Positions 16,961 to 25,409 of a DNA stretch of 64,000 bases are shown here, piece by piece. Under the pieces are notes generated by a model that was given only the letters and a program-made list of their open reading frames with translations, made no database searches and was not told the DNA's origin. The position numbers and the translations under genes are program-made. The stretch is taken from contig NZ_JAPSLI010000005.1 in assembly GCF_031180975.1 (NCBI RefSeq), positions 124,001 to 188,000 on the forward strand, given 5' to 3'. The DNA comes from Microbacterium sp. Its GTDB lineage: Bacteria; Actinomycetota; Actinomycetes; Actinomycetales; Microbacteriaceae. Each line of letters opens with the position of its first letter. The first letter of the stretch is position 1.

Positions 16961-19021
16961 TCAGAAGCGCCCTCCTCCGGAGCGGCGGCCCCCGCCGGAT
17001 CGGCTGCCTCCGAAGCCGGAGCTGCGGAATCCTCCGCCGGAGCTGCGGCCGCCGGACGATCGGCCCGAGTAGCCGCCGCCCCCGCCGCCGGACAGCAGGC
17101 CGCCGATGATGCCGCCGAGGATGTCATCGGCGATGCCGGAGTCGTTCGAGCGCCGGCCGTACCCTGATCCGCCGAAGATGTCGCCCATCCACCCGCCGCC
17201 GGCCGGCGCGTACGACGAGATGTCGCTCTCGGCGGCCTGGGTCGCCGCGCGGGCGAGGTCGAGCGCGCGGCGCGCGTGTGCCAGCGACTGCTCCGGGTCG
17301 GAGGGGCGCAGATCGAGCGCCTGCGTCAGGCCGGCCTCGGCCTGGGACAGTCGCGTCCGGGCGGTCGGTCCGATGGTGCCGCGCCGGGTCTCGATGAAGT
17401 CGCGCGCGGCGCGGATCGCCGATCCGGCCTGTGTCAGCGTCTGATCGAGCAGCTGCTGCACGCGTTGCGCGCGCGCCACGACCTCCCGCCCCTGGGCCAG
17501 GGCGGCGTCGATCCGGGTGTTCGCCGCGGCGAGGGACTCCAGCAGCTGCTGGGGGCTGCGGGGGATGCCGTCGATCAGCGTCTGCGCCCGCTGCAGCTCC
17601 GCCTCTGTTGCGGAAGCCGCGGCGGTGACCGCTCCGGACGGATCGGGCAGCTGGCGGGCCGCCGCGAGATCGGCCTGCAGATCGGCGATGAGCGCGCGGG
17701 CCTGCGCTTCGATGGCCGACAGCTCGGCTCCCAGTCCGGTCACGGCCTTGACGAGCTGCGCCGCCTGATCGGTGGACTGCTCCGCGGCGCGGATCGCGAA
17801 GGCCGCTTCGCCCGAGTCGCCCCGCGCGATGGCGTCGGCCGCCGCGGCGATCGAGCGGTCGGCCAGCGCGGCGCGGTCCCTGGCCTGTTCTGCGTTGTCG
17901 GCGACTGTGCTCAGCGCGGCCGCGTCATACGTCGCGGCGAGGTCCGCGAGTGCGGGCTCGGCGCCGGCGAGCAGCGGGTCGAGCTCTGCGCGCAGCGCCC
18001 TGACCCGCTCGAGCTCGTGGGGAGCGTTCTGCGCCAGCCGGCGCAGCGCCGTGAACTCTGCGGCGTTGCCGTCCAGCAGCTCGTCGATCTCGTCGCACAG
18101 CCGGATGATGCGGATGTGCCACGCACGACGGTCGTGGATGGTGTCGTCCACCTCGTCGTCGAGCTTCTGCTGCAGTTCGAACGCCTGGGAGAGCTTCGCC
18201 TTCGCCTCGTCCACGACGCGGCTGAACGGCGCCGTGACGCCGTCGCCGAACTCGGCGATCGCGAAGCCGAGCTCCTCACGGCTCGAGGTGATGGCGTTGT
18301 CCGCCTCGACGAGGGCGGTGCCGGCCTGCGTCTGGACCTGCTGGTCGGTGAGGGTCGAGAACGGGTCGTTCGGGTCGGGGACCGCCGGCATGGCACCGCG
18401 ACGGCGGATCTCGGCGTTGCGCCGAGCCTTGGCGATCAGCCGGACGACCAGCCAGACGACCAGGACGGCCGCCACGATGCCCGCGACGATCAGCAGAGTG
18501 CGCACCGTCCCGGCGCCGCCGTCCCCCTGCATCTCGTCAGCCGCGGCGTCGATCGCGGCCGCCCAGCGGTTCTCGCTGAGCTGCTGCTCGATCGCGCGCT
18601 GCACGGCATCCTGCTGGGAGGCGCTGATCGGACCGCCGCTGTCGGCGCTGAAGCTGTAGGTGCGCTGCTCGACGGCCACTGCCAGCAGGTAGTCGCGTTC
18701 ACCCAGCCCGTTGAGCCCAGCCACCTCGTCGGTCCAGGCGTCGGCGTCCGCAGGGTTGGTGAACTCGTCCACGAACACGACGAACAGGTCCAGGTCGCTC
18801 GCCTGCTTCAGCTCGTCGAGGCGCGCCTCCGCGTTCGCACGTTCTGCGGAGCTGAGCACACCCGCCTCGTCGAGCACCCGATCGGATCCCAGCCGGACGG
18901 GATCGACGGCCCATGCGGCTCCGGCGGAGAAGGCGCCGGTGATCACCGCCAGGAGCAGGGCGATCAGCATCGCCGGCCTGTTCCTCACAGCGATCCGCGC
19001 CCGCGGCGTCCGTGCCCCCAT
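16961..19021 (-). CDS. TPM-domain membrane protein with coiled coil and Gly/Ser tail
   Basis: A 686-residue protein. An N-terminal hydrophobic signal (about residues 15-38) leads to a TPM domain (about 40-165: VLDEAGVLSSAERANAEARL, DLDLFVVFVDEF). A transmembrane helix follows near 172-195 and a long Ala-rich helical region near 200-600. The tail GGGGGGYSGRSS ... RRSGGGRF is low-complexity Gly/Ser/Arg. TPM domains face outside the cell while the coiled-coil part should be cytoplasmic, next to PspA. The start gives a proper signal; TAGACT (19034-19029) is seven bases away, so the transcript is probably leaderless. Confidence 0.9.
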   Translation of the reverse strand: MGARTPRARIAVRNRPAMLIALLLAVITGAFSAGAAWAVDPVRLGSDRVLDEAGVLSSAERANAEARLDELKQASDLDLFVVFVDEFTNPADADAWTDEVAGLNGLGERDYLLAVAVEQRTYSFSADSGGPISASQQDAVQRAIEQQLSENRWAAAIDAAADEMQGDGGAGTVRTLLIVAGIVAAVLVVWLVVRLIAKARRNAEIRRRGAMPAVPDPNDPFSTLTDQQVQTQAGTALVEADNAITSSREELGFAIAEFGDGVTAPFSRVVDEAKAKLSQAFELQQKLDDEVDDTIHDRRAWHIRIIRLCDEIDELLDGNAAEFTALRRLAQNAPHELERVRALRAELDPLLAGAEPALADLAATYDAAALSTVADNAEQARDRAALADRSIAAAADAIARGDSGEAAFAIRAAEQSTDQAAQLVKAVTGLGAELSAIEAQARALIADLQADLAAARQLPDPSGAVTAAASATEAELQRAQTLIDGIPRSPQQLLESLAAANTRIDAALAQGREVVARAQRVQQLLDQTLTQAGSAIRAARDFIETRRGTIGPTARTRLSQAEAGLTQALDLRPSDPEQSLAHARRALDLARAATQAAESDISSYAPAGGGWMGDIFGGSGYGRRSNDSGIADDILGGIIGGLLSGGGGGGYSGRSSGGRSSGGGFRSSGFGGSRSGGGRRSGGGRF

Positions 19022-19112
19022 GGCACCGAGTCTATGCAAACGGTCCGACACGCGACAGCACCCGGAGGGGGATCCACGTTCGCCATCAGCGCAGACCCAT
19101 ACCCTGGAAGGC

Positions 19113-19958
19113 ATGGACGACAGGTACGGCTCCGATGTGCTCGCGGCCGGGTGGCGGGAGCGCGGCTTCGCGAAGTCCGCCGACGTGCCCGCCGAGAAGG
19201 ATCTCGTGGTCGAGGTTGCCGCCGACGGGTACTGCGGCGCGATCACGCGGGTCGAGGCGGGCATGGTCGAGTTGGAGGACTGGAAGGGACGTCGGCGCAG
19301 TTTCCCGCTCGGCGGCGGGTTCCTCATCGAGGGCCGACCGGTGCGGCTGGTGCCCCCGGCGCCGAAGGCGACCGGGCCGCGGCGCACGGCATCCGGCTCT
19401 TTCGCGGTCGCCGACGATCGGGCGCGCGTCGCCCTGCCCAGTCGCATCCTGGTAGAGGGGCGGCATGACGCCGAGCTGGTGGAGAAGGTCTGGGGCGCCG
19501 ACCTCCGCGTCGAAGGCGTGGTGGTCGAGTACCTGCAGGGCATCGACGTGCTCGAGGATCTGCTGGCGGAGGCACCGCCGTCCTCCACTCGCCGGTACGG
19601 TGTGCTCGTCGATCACCTCGTGCCGGGGTCGAAGGAGACCCGGATGGCCGAGCAGATCCTGCGCGGGCCGCACGGGCCGCACTTGAAGATCGTGGGCCAT
19701 CCGTTCGTCGACGTGTGGCAGTGCGTGACGCCCGCGGCGCTCGGCATCCGCGCCTGGCCGGAGATTCCGCGCGGAACCGACTGGAAGACCGGGGTGTGTC
19801 GGGCGTTCGGCTGGCCGGCCGAGTCGCAGGCCGACATCGCGTACGCCTGGAAGCGCATCCTGTCGCGGGTCACCACCTACCGCGACCTCGAGCCGTCGCT
19901 GCTGGGCCGCGTGGAGGAGCTGATCGACTTCGTGACGGAGCCTTCGCACGCGCGGTGA
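19113..19958 (+). CDS. DUF3097 family protein, possibly Toprim-like
   Basis: A 281-residue protein of an actinobacterial family without known function. Residues 1-80 look like a small beta domain. From about residue 110, RILVEGRHDAELVEKVWG (E115) and YGVLVDHLVPGSKE (D167) recall the glutamate and aspartate motifs of Toprim folds (primases, topoisomerases, OLD nucleases). That link is my inference from motif spacing. The rest, VGHPFVDVWQCV and GTDWKTGVCRAFGW, has no assigned role. The start looks leaderless: TACCCT at 19100-19105. Confidence 0.85.
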   Translation: MDDRYGSDVLAAGWRERGFAKSADVPAEKDLVVEVAADGYCGAITRVEAGMVELEDWKGRRRSFPLGGGFLIEGRPVRLVPPAPKATGPRRTASGSFAVADDRARVALPSRILVEGRHDAELVEKVWGADLRVEGVVVEYLQGIDVLEDLLAEAPPSSTRRYGVLVDHLVPGSKETRMAEQILRGPHGPHLKIVGHPFVDVWQCVTPAALGIRAWPEIPRGTDWKTGVCRAFGWPAESQADIAYAWKRILSRVTTYRDLEPSLLGRVEELIDFVTEPSHAR

Positions 19959-19982
19959 CGCGCGGGCGAATACGCTGGAGGG

Positions 19983-20708
19983 ATGCCAGAACCCCGCATC
20001 TTCCGTGACGAGCCGGTGTCGTTCGTGCGCCGCAGCGGCCGGATGTCGGAGGCCCAGGAGCGGGCCTTCGACGAACTGGCGCCGTTCTACCTCCTCGACG
20101 TGCCGCGCCACGTCGCCTCGACGTCGGTGCATCCGGAAGCGCGGCTGGATCCGGCATCCGAGTACGGGCGCACGTCGCCGCTGATCGTCGAGATCGGCTC
20201 GGGGCAGGGGCACGCCATCGTCTCCGCCGCGGCGGCGCGGCCCGATGCCGACTTCCTGGCCGTCGAGGTGTTCCGCGCCGGGCTCGCGCGCACGATGCTC
20301 GACGCCGACCGCGCCGGTGTGCGCAACCTGCGCCTCGTCGAGGCGAACGCGCCGGAGGTGCTGTCGACGCTGCTGCCCGAGGCCGCCGCCTCGGAGGTGT
20401 GGATCTTCTTCCCCGACCCGTGGCACAAGAAGCGGCACACCAAGCGCCGCCTGGTGCGGGCGGGTTTCCCCGCGACGGCCGCTCGCGCGCTGGAGGATGG
20501 CGGGATGCTGCGCCTCGCCACCGACTGGGAGGACTACGCCCTGCAGATGCGCGAGGTGCTGGACGAGGCGCCCGAGTTCGAGCGGGCGTTCGACGGCGAG
20601 TGGGGCGAGCGCTTCGACGGCCGGGTGATGACCGCGTTCGAGCGGAAGGGCATCGCGAAGGGACGGGACATCCGCGACCTCGCGTATCGCCGGGTGTCAC
20701 GGGCGTGA
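19983..20708 (+). CDS. trmB: tRNA (guanine-N7-)-methyltransferase
   Basis: A 241-residue enzyme that methylates G46 of tRNA using SAM. IVEIGSGQGH is the SAM-binding loop, and WIFFPDPWHKKRHTKRRL is the family's hallmark substrate-binding motif. ATDWEDYALQMREVL is also conserved. Length fits the actinobacterial form with an N-terminal extension (RRSGRMSEAQERAFDEL). TACGCT (19971-19976) lies six bases before the ATG. The next gene starts inside the stop codon. Confidence 0.96.
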   Translation: MPEPRIFRDEPVSFVRRSGRMSEAQERAFDELAPFYLLDVPRHVASTSVHPEARLDPASEYGRTSPLIVEIGSGQGHAIVSAAAARPDADFLAVEVFRAGLARTMLDADRAGVRNLRLVEANAPEVLSTLLPEAAASEVWIFFPDPWHKKRHTKRRLVRAGFPATAARALEDGGMLRLATDWEDYALQMREVLDEAPEFERAFDGEWGERFDGRVMTAFERKGIAKGRDIRDLAYRRVSRA

Positions 20709-21523
20709 CGCGCGCCGCCTGGCTCGCTCTCGGTCCGGCCGCTCTGGTGTGCGCGGCGGCGCCGGCGTTCTTCGTGCTGGGGTGGACGTGGGTGGGCTGG
20801 GTGCTGCTGGCGGCCGGTGTCGGCCTTGCGGCGCTGATCGAGCGCGGGCGGATCGCGGCGGAGGAGCCGTCGCTGACCCGCGACCTCGCGTTGATCGGCC
20901 TCGGGATGCTGATCGTGCATTCCATCCCGCTGGCCGCGGAACTCGACAACCTGGCGATGTTGCGCTTCACGCTGGCGCTCGGCGGTGCTGTGCTCGTGCC
21001 GTACCTGATCTCGCGGTTCGTGTTCCGTGACCGCGCGATCTCGTTCCCGTGGCGCACCGGACGGCGGTGGGGGCGGCTGCAGTGGGGGTGGCTGGTCGCC
21101 GTGCTCGCCCTGGGCTGGCTGATCCTGCCGTTCTACTTCATCACCAGCGGCGCCTACCTGAACTGGCCGGTCGTCGACACCCCCGATCTCATCGTCCGGC
21201 TGTTCATCGGAGTGGGAGCGGTCGGCATCTGGGACGAGCTGTTCTTCATCTGCACCGTGTTCGCGCTGCTGCGTCGGCATTTCCCGGCCGCGCTGGCGAA
21301 CGTGCTGCAGGCGGTCGTGTTCGTGTCGTTCCTGTGGGAGCTGGGGTACCGCGAGTGGGGTCCGCTGCTGACCCTCCCGTTCGCGTTGCTGCAGGGCTTC
21401 ATCTTCCTGCGCACGCATTCGCTCGGCTACGTCGTCACCGTGCACCTGCTGTTCGACGCGGTGGTGTTCGCCGTGCTCGTCCACGCACACAACCCGGGGC
21501 TGCTGCCGATCTTCCTCATCTAG
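20705..21523 (+). CDS. CPBP-like intramembrane protease family protein (degenerate motif)
   Basis: A 272-residue membrane protein with about seven or eight helices. It resembles CPBP/Abi membrane proteins: WDELFFICTVFALLRR stands where EExxFRG is expected, FLWELGYREWG follows, and HLLFDAVVFAV supplies the second histidine region. The arginine normally found in the first motif is missing, so it may be a pseudoprotease. GTG start overlaps the trmB stop (GTGA), so it is probably translated with trmB. Confidence 0.78.
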   Translation: MTRAAWLALGPAALVCAAAPAFFVLGWTWVGWVLLAAGVGLAALIERGRIAAEEPSLTRDLALIGLGMLIVHSIPLAAELDNLAMLRFTLALGGAVLVPYLISRFVFRDRAISFPWRTGRRWGRLQWGWLVAVLALGWLILPFYFITSGAYLNWPVVDTPDLIVRLFIGVGAVGIWDELFFICTVFALLRRHFPAALANVLQAVVFVSFLWELGYREWGPLLTLPFALLQGFIFLRTHSLGYVVTVHLLFDAVVFAVLVHAHNPGLLPIFLI

Positions 21524-21586
21524 CATCCGCTTGTCGCGCAGGCAACGGTGGTGCGGGTCGCGACCGCCCCGCGCAGGCTGGGCGGC

Positions 21587-22342
21587 ATGGACGGATTCAC
21601 GGCGCAATGGAGCGAGGTCGTGCCGGGCGTGTTCCGGCTCGGCGTCGCCAGGGTGAACTGCTATCTCGTCGTCGACGAGGACGGCCTGACGCTGGTGGAT
21701 GCCGGGCTGCCGGGCACCCGCAGAGCGCTGCGCAGCGTGCTGGAGCATCTCGGCGCGACGATCGAGGACATCGAGGCGATCATGTTCACCCACGGCCACT
21801 TCGATCATGTCGGCATGGCGCGTGGGCTGCAGCGGACCTCGATGCGGATGCTGGTGCACCCCGGGGACCGCCGGCTGCTGCGGCATCCGTACCGCTACGC
21901 GCGGGAGTCGTCCCCTCTCGTCTACCCGTTGCGGTACCCGCGCACCGTTCCCGGGCTCCTGGCGATGACCTGGAACAGGGCGCTGTTCGTCGGCGGGGTG
22001 GCGGCCACCGCCGAGCTGCGGCACGGCGAACCGGCGGAGGTGCCCGGACGGCCGACGGTGCTGTGGACGCCGGGGCACACGAACGGGCACTGCGGATTCT
22101 TCTTCGAGCGGCCGGGGGTGCTGTTCACCGGCGACGCACTGGTCACGCTCGACCCGTACACGGGGGAGCGAGGGCCGCGGATCATCGCCGGCGCCGCGAC
22201 CGCGGACAGCGATCGCGCGCTGCAGTCGCTCGACGTGTTCGCCGAGCCGGATGCCAGGATGCTGCTGCCCGGGCACGGCGAGCCATGGACGGGCGGGGCG
22301 GCGGTCGCCATCGAGCGGGCTCGGGCCGCGGGGAGGCGGTGA
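21587..22342 (+). CDS. Metallo-beta-lactamase fold hydrolase
   Basis: A 251-residue protein with the metal-binding motif THGHFDHVG (H69, H71, D73, H74). WTPGHTNGHCGFFFE, FTGDAL and LLPGHGEPW supply the remaining metal ligands. It resembles glyoxalase II-like and lactonase-like hydrolases; the substrate is unknown. Start ATG 21587 (MDGFTAQWSEVVPGVFRL) fits the family; a GTG at 21551 in the same frame would add residues without similarity. Confidence 0.88.
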   Translation: MDGFTAQWSEVVPGVFRLGVARVNCYLVVDEDGLTLVDAGLPGTRRALRSVLEHLGATIEDIEAIMFTHGHFDHVGMARGLQRTSMRMLVHPGDRRLLRHPYRYARESSPLVYPLRYPRTVPGLLAMTWNRALFVGGVAATAELRHGEPAEVPGRPTVLWTPGHTNGHCGFFFERPGVLFTGDALVTLDPYTGERGPRIIAGAATADSDRALQSLDVFAEPDARMLLPGHGEPWTGGAAVAIERARAAGRR

Positions 22343-22391
22343 GGGCTGCGCGTGGCCTCCGGCCGACGGGGCCCCGCTGACGGTGGGTGTA

Positions 22392-22431
22392 GAACGAGAA
22401 AAGACCGCCCGAAGGCGGTCTTTTCTCGTTC
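22392..22431. terminator. Strong intrinsic terminator with UUCG loop
   Basis: A perfect 18-bp inverted repeat (22392-22409 and 22414-22431) encloses a tetranucleotide, CTTCGG-type on the minus strand. TTTT runs inside the arm make it work in both directions. It follows the tRNA gene on the minus strand with a one-base gap. Confidence 0.9.
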
Positions 22432-22432
22432 G

Positions 22433-22505
22433 TGCCCCCGACAGGAATCGAACCTGCGACCTACGGTACCGGAAACCGGCGCTCTATCCGCTGAGCTACG
22501 GAGGC
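22433..22505 (-). tRNA. tRNA-Arg (anticodon CCG)
   Basis: Seventy-three bases fold as a cloverleaf: acceptor GCCTCCG/CGGGGGC, D stem GCTC/GAGC, anticodon loop TTCCGGT with CCG at 34-36, and T stem GCAGG/CCTGT with loop TTCGATT. The discriminator base is A and CCA is not encoded. It reads the common CGG arginine codon. One C-T mismatch caps the anticodon stem. Confidence 0.95.
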
Positions 22506-22521
22506 GTACCGGTCGAGCCTA

Positions 22522-23454
22522 TCATCGGCCGCGCGGTGCTCGTGAACGCAGCGCCTGCGTCAGCGCTGCGATGTCGGCGGGCGTCGTGCGACAGCATCCG
22601 CCGATCAGCCGCGCGCCGCGCTCGCACCACTCCGGTGCCAGGTCGGCAAGGTCGGCGCCGGACTGGGCTCCGGCGCCCCACGTCTTCGTGACCGGATCGT
22701 AGGTCTCGCCGGAGTTCGGGTACGCGACGAGCGGCAGACGAGTGTGCGCCGCGAGCGCCTCCAGGGCGGGCGAGACGAGCGGAATCGGCACGCAGTTCAC
22801 TCCGATGGCGATGGCACGGTCGTCGAGCGCCTGCGCGACATCGGCGAGCGCCGTGCCGTCGCTGATGTGCGCCGCATCGCGCAGGGTGAACGAGAACCAG
22901 CCGACCGCGCCGAGCTCATCGGCCAGATCGGCGAGCGCGAGCGCCTCGGTGAGCTTGGGCAGGGTCTCGAACGCGAGCACGTCGGCACCGGCGGCGAGCA
23001 GCGCCGAGACCCGAGGGCGGTGGAAACGCAGGAACTCGTCGCGGGACAGCTGGTAGTCGCCGCGGTACTCCGACCCGTCGGCCAGGAACGCGCCGTACGG
23101 TCCCACCGAGCCGGCGATGAGGCGCGCGCCCCCGTCCCCGCCCACCGCGTCGCGAGCGGATGCCGCCAGCAGCACGCTGCGGCGCACGAGCGCCAGCGCG
23201 GCGTCCTCGTCGAGTCCGCGCGCGGCGAAGCCGTCAAGACTGGCCTGGTAGCTGGCGGTCGTCGCGACCTGAGCACCCGCGGCGAAGTAGTCGCCGTGCA
23301 CCGCGGCGATCGTCTCGGGCTCTTCCAGCAGCACCTTCGCCGACCACAGCGGGTCGGCCAGATCACAGCCGCGTCGCTCCAACTCGGTGGCGAGAGCACC
23401 GTCGAGGACGACGGTGCGACCGTCGGTCAAGAGGTCCATCTGGCGGGTGTTCAC
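22522..23454 (-). CDS. mmuM: Homocysteine S-methyltransferase
   Basis: A 310-residue enzyme of the zinc-dependent methyltransferase family (BHMT/MmuM). It transfers a methyl group, usually from S-methylmethionine, to homocysteine to make methionine. The three zinc cysteines are seen in GVNC and GGCC (LIGGCCRTTPADI). VLDGALATELERRG and TASYQASLDGF are conserved N-terminal segments. GTG 23454 is chosen because GGGAG lies five bases upstream; ATG 23439 is the alternative. It lies 31 bp after the SGNH hydrolase on the same strand. Confidence 0.93.
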   Translation of the reverse strand: MNTRQMDLLTDGRTVVLDGALATELERRGCDLADPLWSAKVLLEEPETIAAVHGDYFAAGAQVATTASYQASLDGFAARGLDEDAALALVRRSVLLAASARDAVGGDGGARLIAGSVGPYGAFLADGSEYRGDYQLSRDEFLRFHRPRVSALLAAGADVLAFETLPKLTEALALADLADELGAVGWFSFTLRDAAHISDGTALADVAQALDDRAIAIGVNCVPIPLVSPALEALAAHTRLPLVAYPNSGETYDPVTKTWGAGAQSGADLADLAPEWCERGARLIGGCCRTTPADIAALTQALRSRAPRGR

Positions 23455-23485
23455 GGCTGCTCCCGGGTTGCGATCGTGGCCGCGA

Positions 23486-24277
23486 CTACTTCGCCGGCAT
23501 CGGGTCGGACGCGTCGGCATCCGTCACCGGCGCGCCGGCGAACTCCTCCAGCGCCGCTGCGACCTTCTCGGCCAGGAACCGGTGACCGGCGTCGGAGGGG
23601 TGTTTGCGGCCGATGCCGGTGTCGATGACCGTGAGGTAGTTGCCCTCGGTGATCCACTCGTCCTGCACCGGCGAGATGTACCACCACCCTCGCGCCGCGG
23701 CCAGCGACGCGAGGTCCCGATCGATGCGAGCTGTCGCAGCACCCACCGGCAGCTCGTGCGGTGCGGGGCCCAGGACGACGATCGGAGCTTCCGGGAACTT
23801 GAGGCGCAGGGCGTCCCATGCGGCGTTGACGGCCGCCGGGAACGCCGCCGGGTCCTCGCGGCGGTCGTTGATCGACCCCTCGATGATGATCAGGTCCGGG
23901 TCGAGCTGCGGGTCCAGCGCGGCGATGCGCTCGCCGTACGCCGGCCCGGTGTACCCGGGCTTCTGATAGCCGCTGCCGGGGACGCCGTCCACGATCGTCT
24001 CACCGTCGATGAGGTCGGCCAGCAGATACGCGTAGCCGAGGGTCGGCCCGGATGCCGCGGAGCCGTACGTCCACGAGTCCCCGAAGACCAGCACGCGCGG
24101 GTCGTCTGGCAGTGCCAGGGGAGCGGGGGCGATGGTGTCGCCGGCCGCCACAGGGGCGGTCTCGGCGAGCGGCGCCCAGGGCCGCCAGACGCCCAGGGTC
24201 ACGCCGACGACCACTGCGAGCGCACCGACGATCGCGAGAGCCGTGCGGCGCCGTCGGGTGCGGACGCGCAGGGTCAT
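23486..24277 (-). CDS. SGNH/GDSL hydrolase, membrane-anchored or secreted
   Basis: A 263-residue protein. An arginine-rich N-terminus and hydrophobic segment (about 12-32) form a signal or anchor. The catalytic blocks are VLVFGDSWTYG (nucleophile Ser), GSGYQKPG, GSINDRRED (block III Asn) and HPSDAGHRF (Asp-His pair). It is probably an extracytoplasmic esterase or deacetylase; substrate unknown. On the minus strand TACTCT (24289-24284) is six bases before the ATG, so the transcript may be leaderless. Confidence 0.9.
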   Translation of the reverse strand: MTLRVRTRRRRTALAIVGALAVVVGVTLGVWRPWAPLAETAPVAAGDTIAPAPLALPDDPRVLVFGDSWTYGSAASGPTLGYAYLLADLIDGETIVDGVPGSGYQKPGYTGPAYGERIAALDPQLDPDLIIIEGSINDRREDPAAFPAAVNAAWDALRLKFPEAPIVVLGPAPHELPVGAATARIDRDLASLAAARGWWYISPVQDEWITEGNYLTVIDTGIGRKHPSDAGHRFLAEKVAAALEEFAGAPVTDADASDPMPAK

Positions 24278-24331
24278 GCGTAGAGAGTAAGCGATGAATC
24301 GCCGGTTGCGAATTCCGGGCGTGTCGCGCCA

Positions 24332-24402
24332 CGGCATCCGCTCGATGAAGCCATCGGCATCCGCTCGACGAAGCCCGTCGGGATTCGCTCGATGAAGCCC
24401 GT
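24332..24402. repeat. 24-bp tandem direct repeat, three copies
   Basis: Copies at 24332-24354 (23 bp), 24355-24378 and 24379-24402 share the core GCTCGAYGAAGCC. They lie in the 208-bp gap between the SGNH hydrolase and the sugar transporter operon, just before its terminator. There is no spacer, so this is not a CRISPR. No function is evident. Confidence 0.8.
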
Positions 24403-24433
24403 TGGCACACGCGCGACGCGCCAGCCCGGACGC

Positions 24434-24473
24434 GAATCGCCCCTCCGACGCGCGTGCGCGGGAGGGGCGATTC
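24434..24473 (-). terminator. Hairpin terminator of the sugar transporter operon
   Basis: A perfect 13-bp inverted repeat (GAATCGCCCCTCC at 24434-24446 and its complement at 24461-24473) encloses a 14-nt loop. It begins 12 bp beyond the last stop of the operon. Confidence 0.85.
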
Positions 24474-24485
24474 GGAGCGGTCAGG

Positions 24486-25409
24486 TCACTTCATGGTGCC
24501 CTGCGAGACCGAGCCCTGCAGCTGACGCTGGAAGAAGATGTACACCAGCAGCACCGGCGCGATCGTGATGATCACGGCGGCGAACAGCGCGCCCTGGTCG
24601 ACCTCGTATCCGGCCGCCGACGCGAACGCCGCCATGCCCTGCGACAGCACGTACTGCCCCTGGTCGGTGTTCAGCGCCACCGGCAGGAGGAACTGGTTCC
24701 ACAGACCGAGGAAGTTCAGGATCGCGACGGCGGCGAGCCCGGGCTTGGCCATCGGCAGCATCACCTGGAAGAACGTGCGCCACTCGCTCGCACCGTCCAC
24801 GTACGCCGCCTCCTGGATCTCGTAGGGCAACGACTTGAAGAACGAGAACAGGAAGAACACCGTGAACGGCAGTGCGAACGCCACGTACGTGATGATCAGA
24901 CCCGGCAGGGTGTTCAGCAGTCCCATTCCCTGCAGGATGAAGAACAGCGGCACGATGGCGAGGAACACCGGGAACGTCAGCCCCGCGAGCATCAGGTAGT
25001 AGATCGCCCTGCTGCCGGGGATCGAGAAGCGCGCCAGCACGTAGGCGCACATCGAGCCGAGAAGCATGACCAGCACGAGTGCAACGCCGACGACGATCAC
25101 CGTGTTGATGAACATCTGCCCGAAGTTGTGCTTCTCCCAGGCGTTGACGTAGTTGACGAAGCTCCACTCGGCCGGCAGCTGGAACGGCGACGCGAAGATC
25201 TCCCCAGTGGACTTGAACGAGCTGAACAGCGTCCACAGCATGGGCAGGACGACGATGATCGACCAGATGGTGAGCACGACGTGCGAGGCACCGGCGACCA
25301 CGCGGTCGGACGTGGTGCGCTTCGGCCCGCGGATCTCGGACTTCGCGCGCCGCTCCTGGCGGGCCCTCCGCGCGTCGACGGCGATGAGTGTCGAGGTGCT
25401 GTCACTCAT
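24486..25409 (-). CDS. ngcG: Carbohydrate ABC transporter permease, NgcG-like
   Basis: A 307-residue inner-membrane subunit of the MalG type. A charged N-terminus precedes six helices; LWTLFSSFKSTGEIFASPF is the periplasmic loop after helix 1, and the ATPase-coupling EAAYVDGASEWRTFFQVMLPMAKPG is the EAA loop. It ends in GSVSQGTMK, typical of MalG-type sugar permeases. The identity as N-acetylglucosamine/chitobiose permease comes from its partner binding protein. ATGA overlap with the upstream permease. No ATPase gene is present; such importers usually share MsiK encoded elsewhere. Confidence 0.88.
   Translation of the reverse strand: MSDSTSTLIAVDARRARQERRAKSEIRGPKRTTSDRVVAGASHVVLTIWSIIVVLPMLWTLFSSFKSTGEIFASPFQLPAEWSFVNYVNAWEKHNFGQMFINTVIVVGVALVLVMLLGSMCAYVLARFSIPGSRAIYYLMLAGLTFPVFLAIVPLFFILQGMGLLNTLPGLIITYVAFALPFTVFFLFSFFKSLPYEIQEAAYVDGASEWRTFFQVMLPMAKPGLAAVAILNFLGLWNQFLLPVALNTDQGQYVLSQGMAAFASAAGYEVDQGALFAAVIITIAPVLLVYIFFQRQLQGSVSQGTMK

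Noticed and set aside
20705..21523. Phage-abortive-infection protein
   Set aside because: CPBP proteins are sometimes labelled Abi, but nothing around it suggests defence, and the position behind trmB is housekeeping.
24332..24402. Possible CRISPR
   Set aside because: Copies are contiguous without unique spacers and no cas gene is present.
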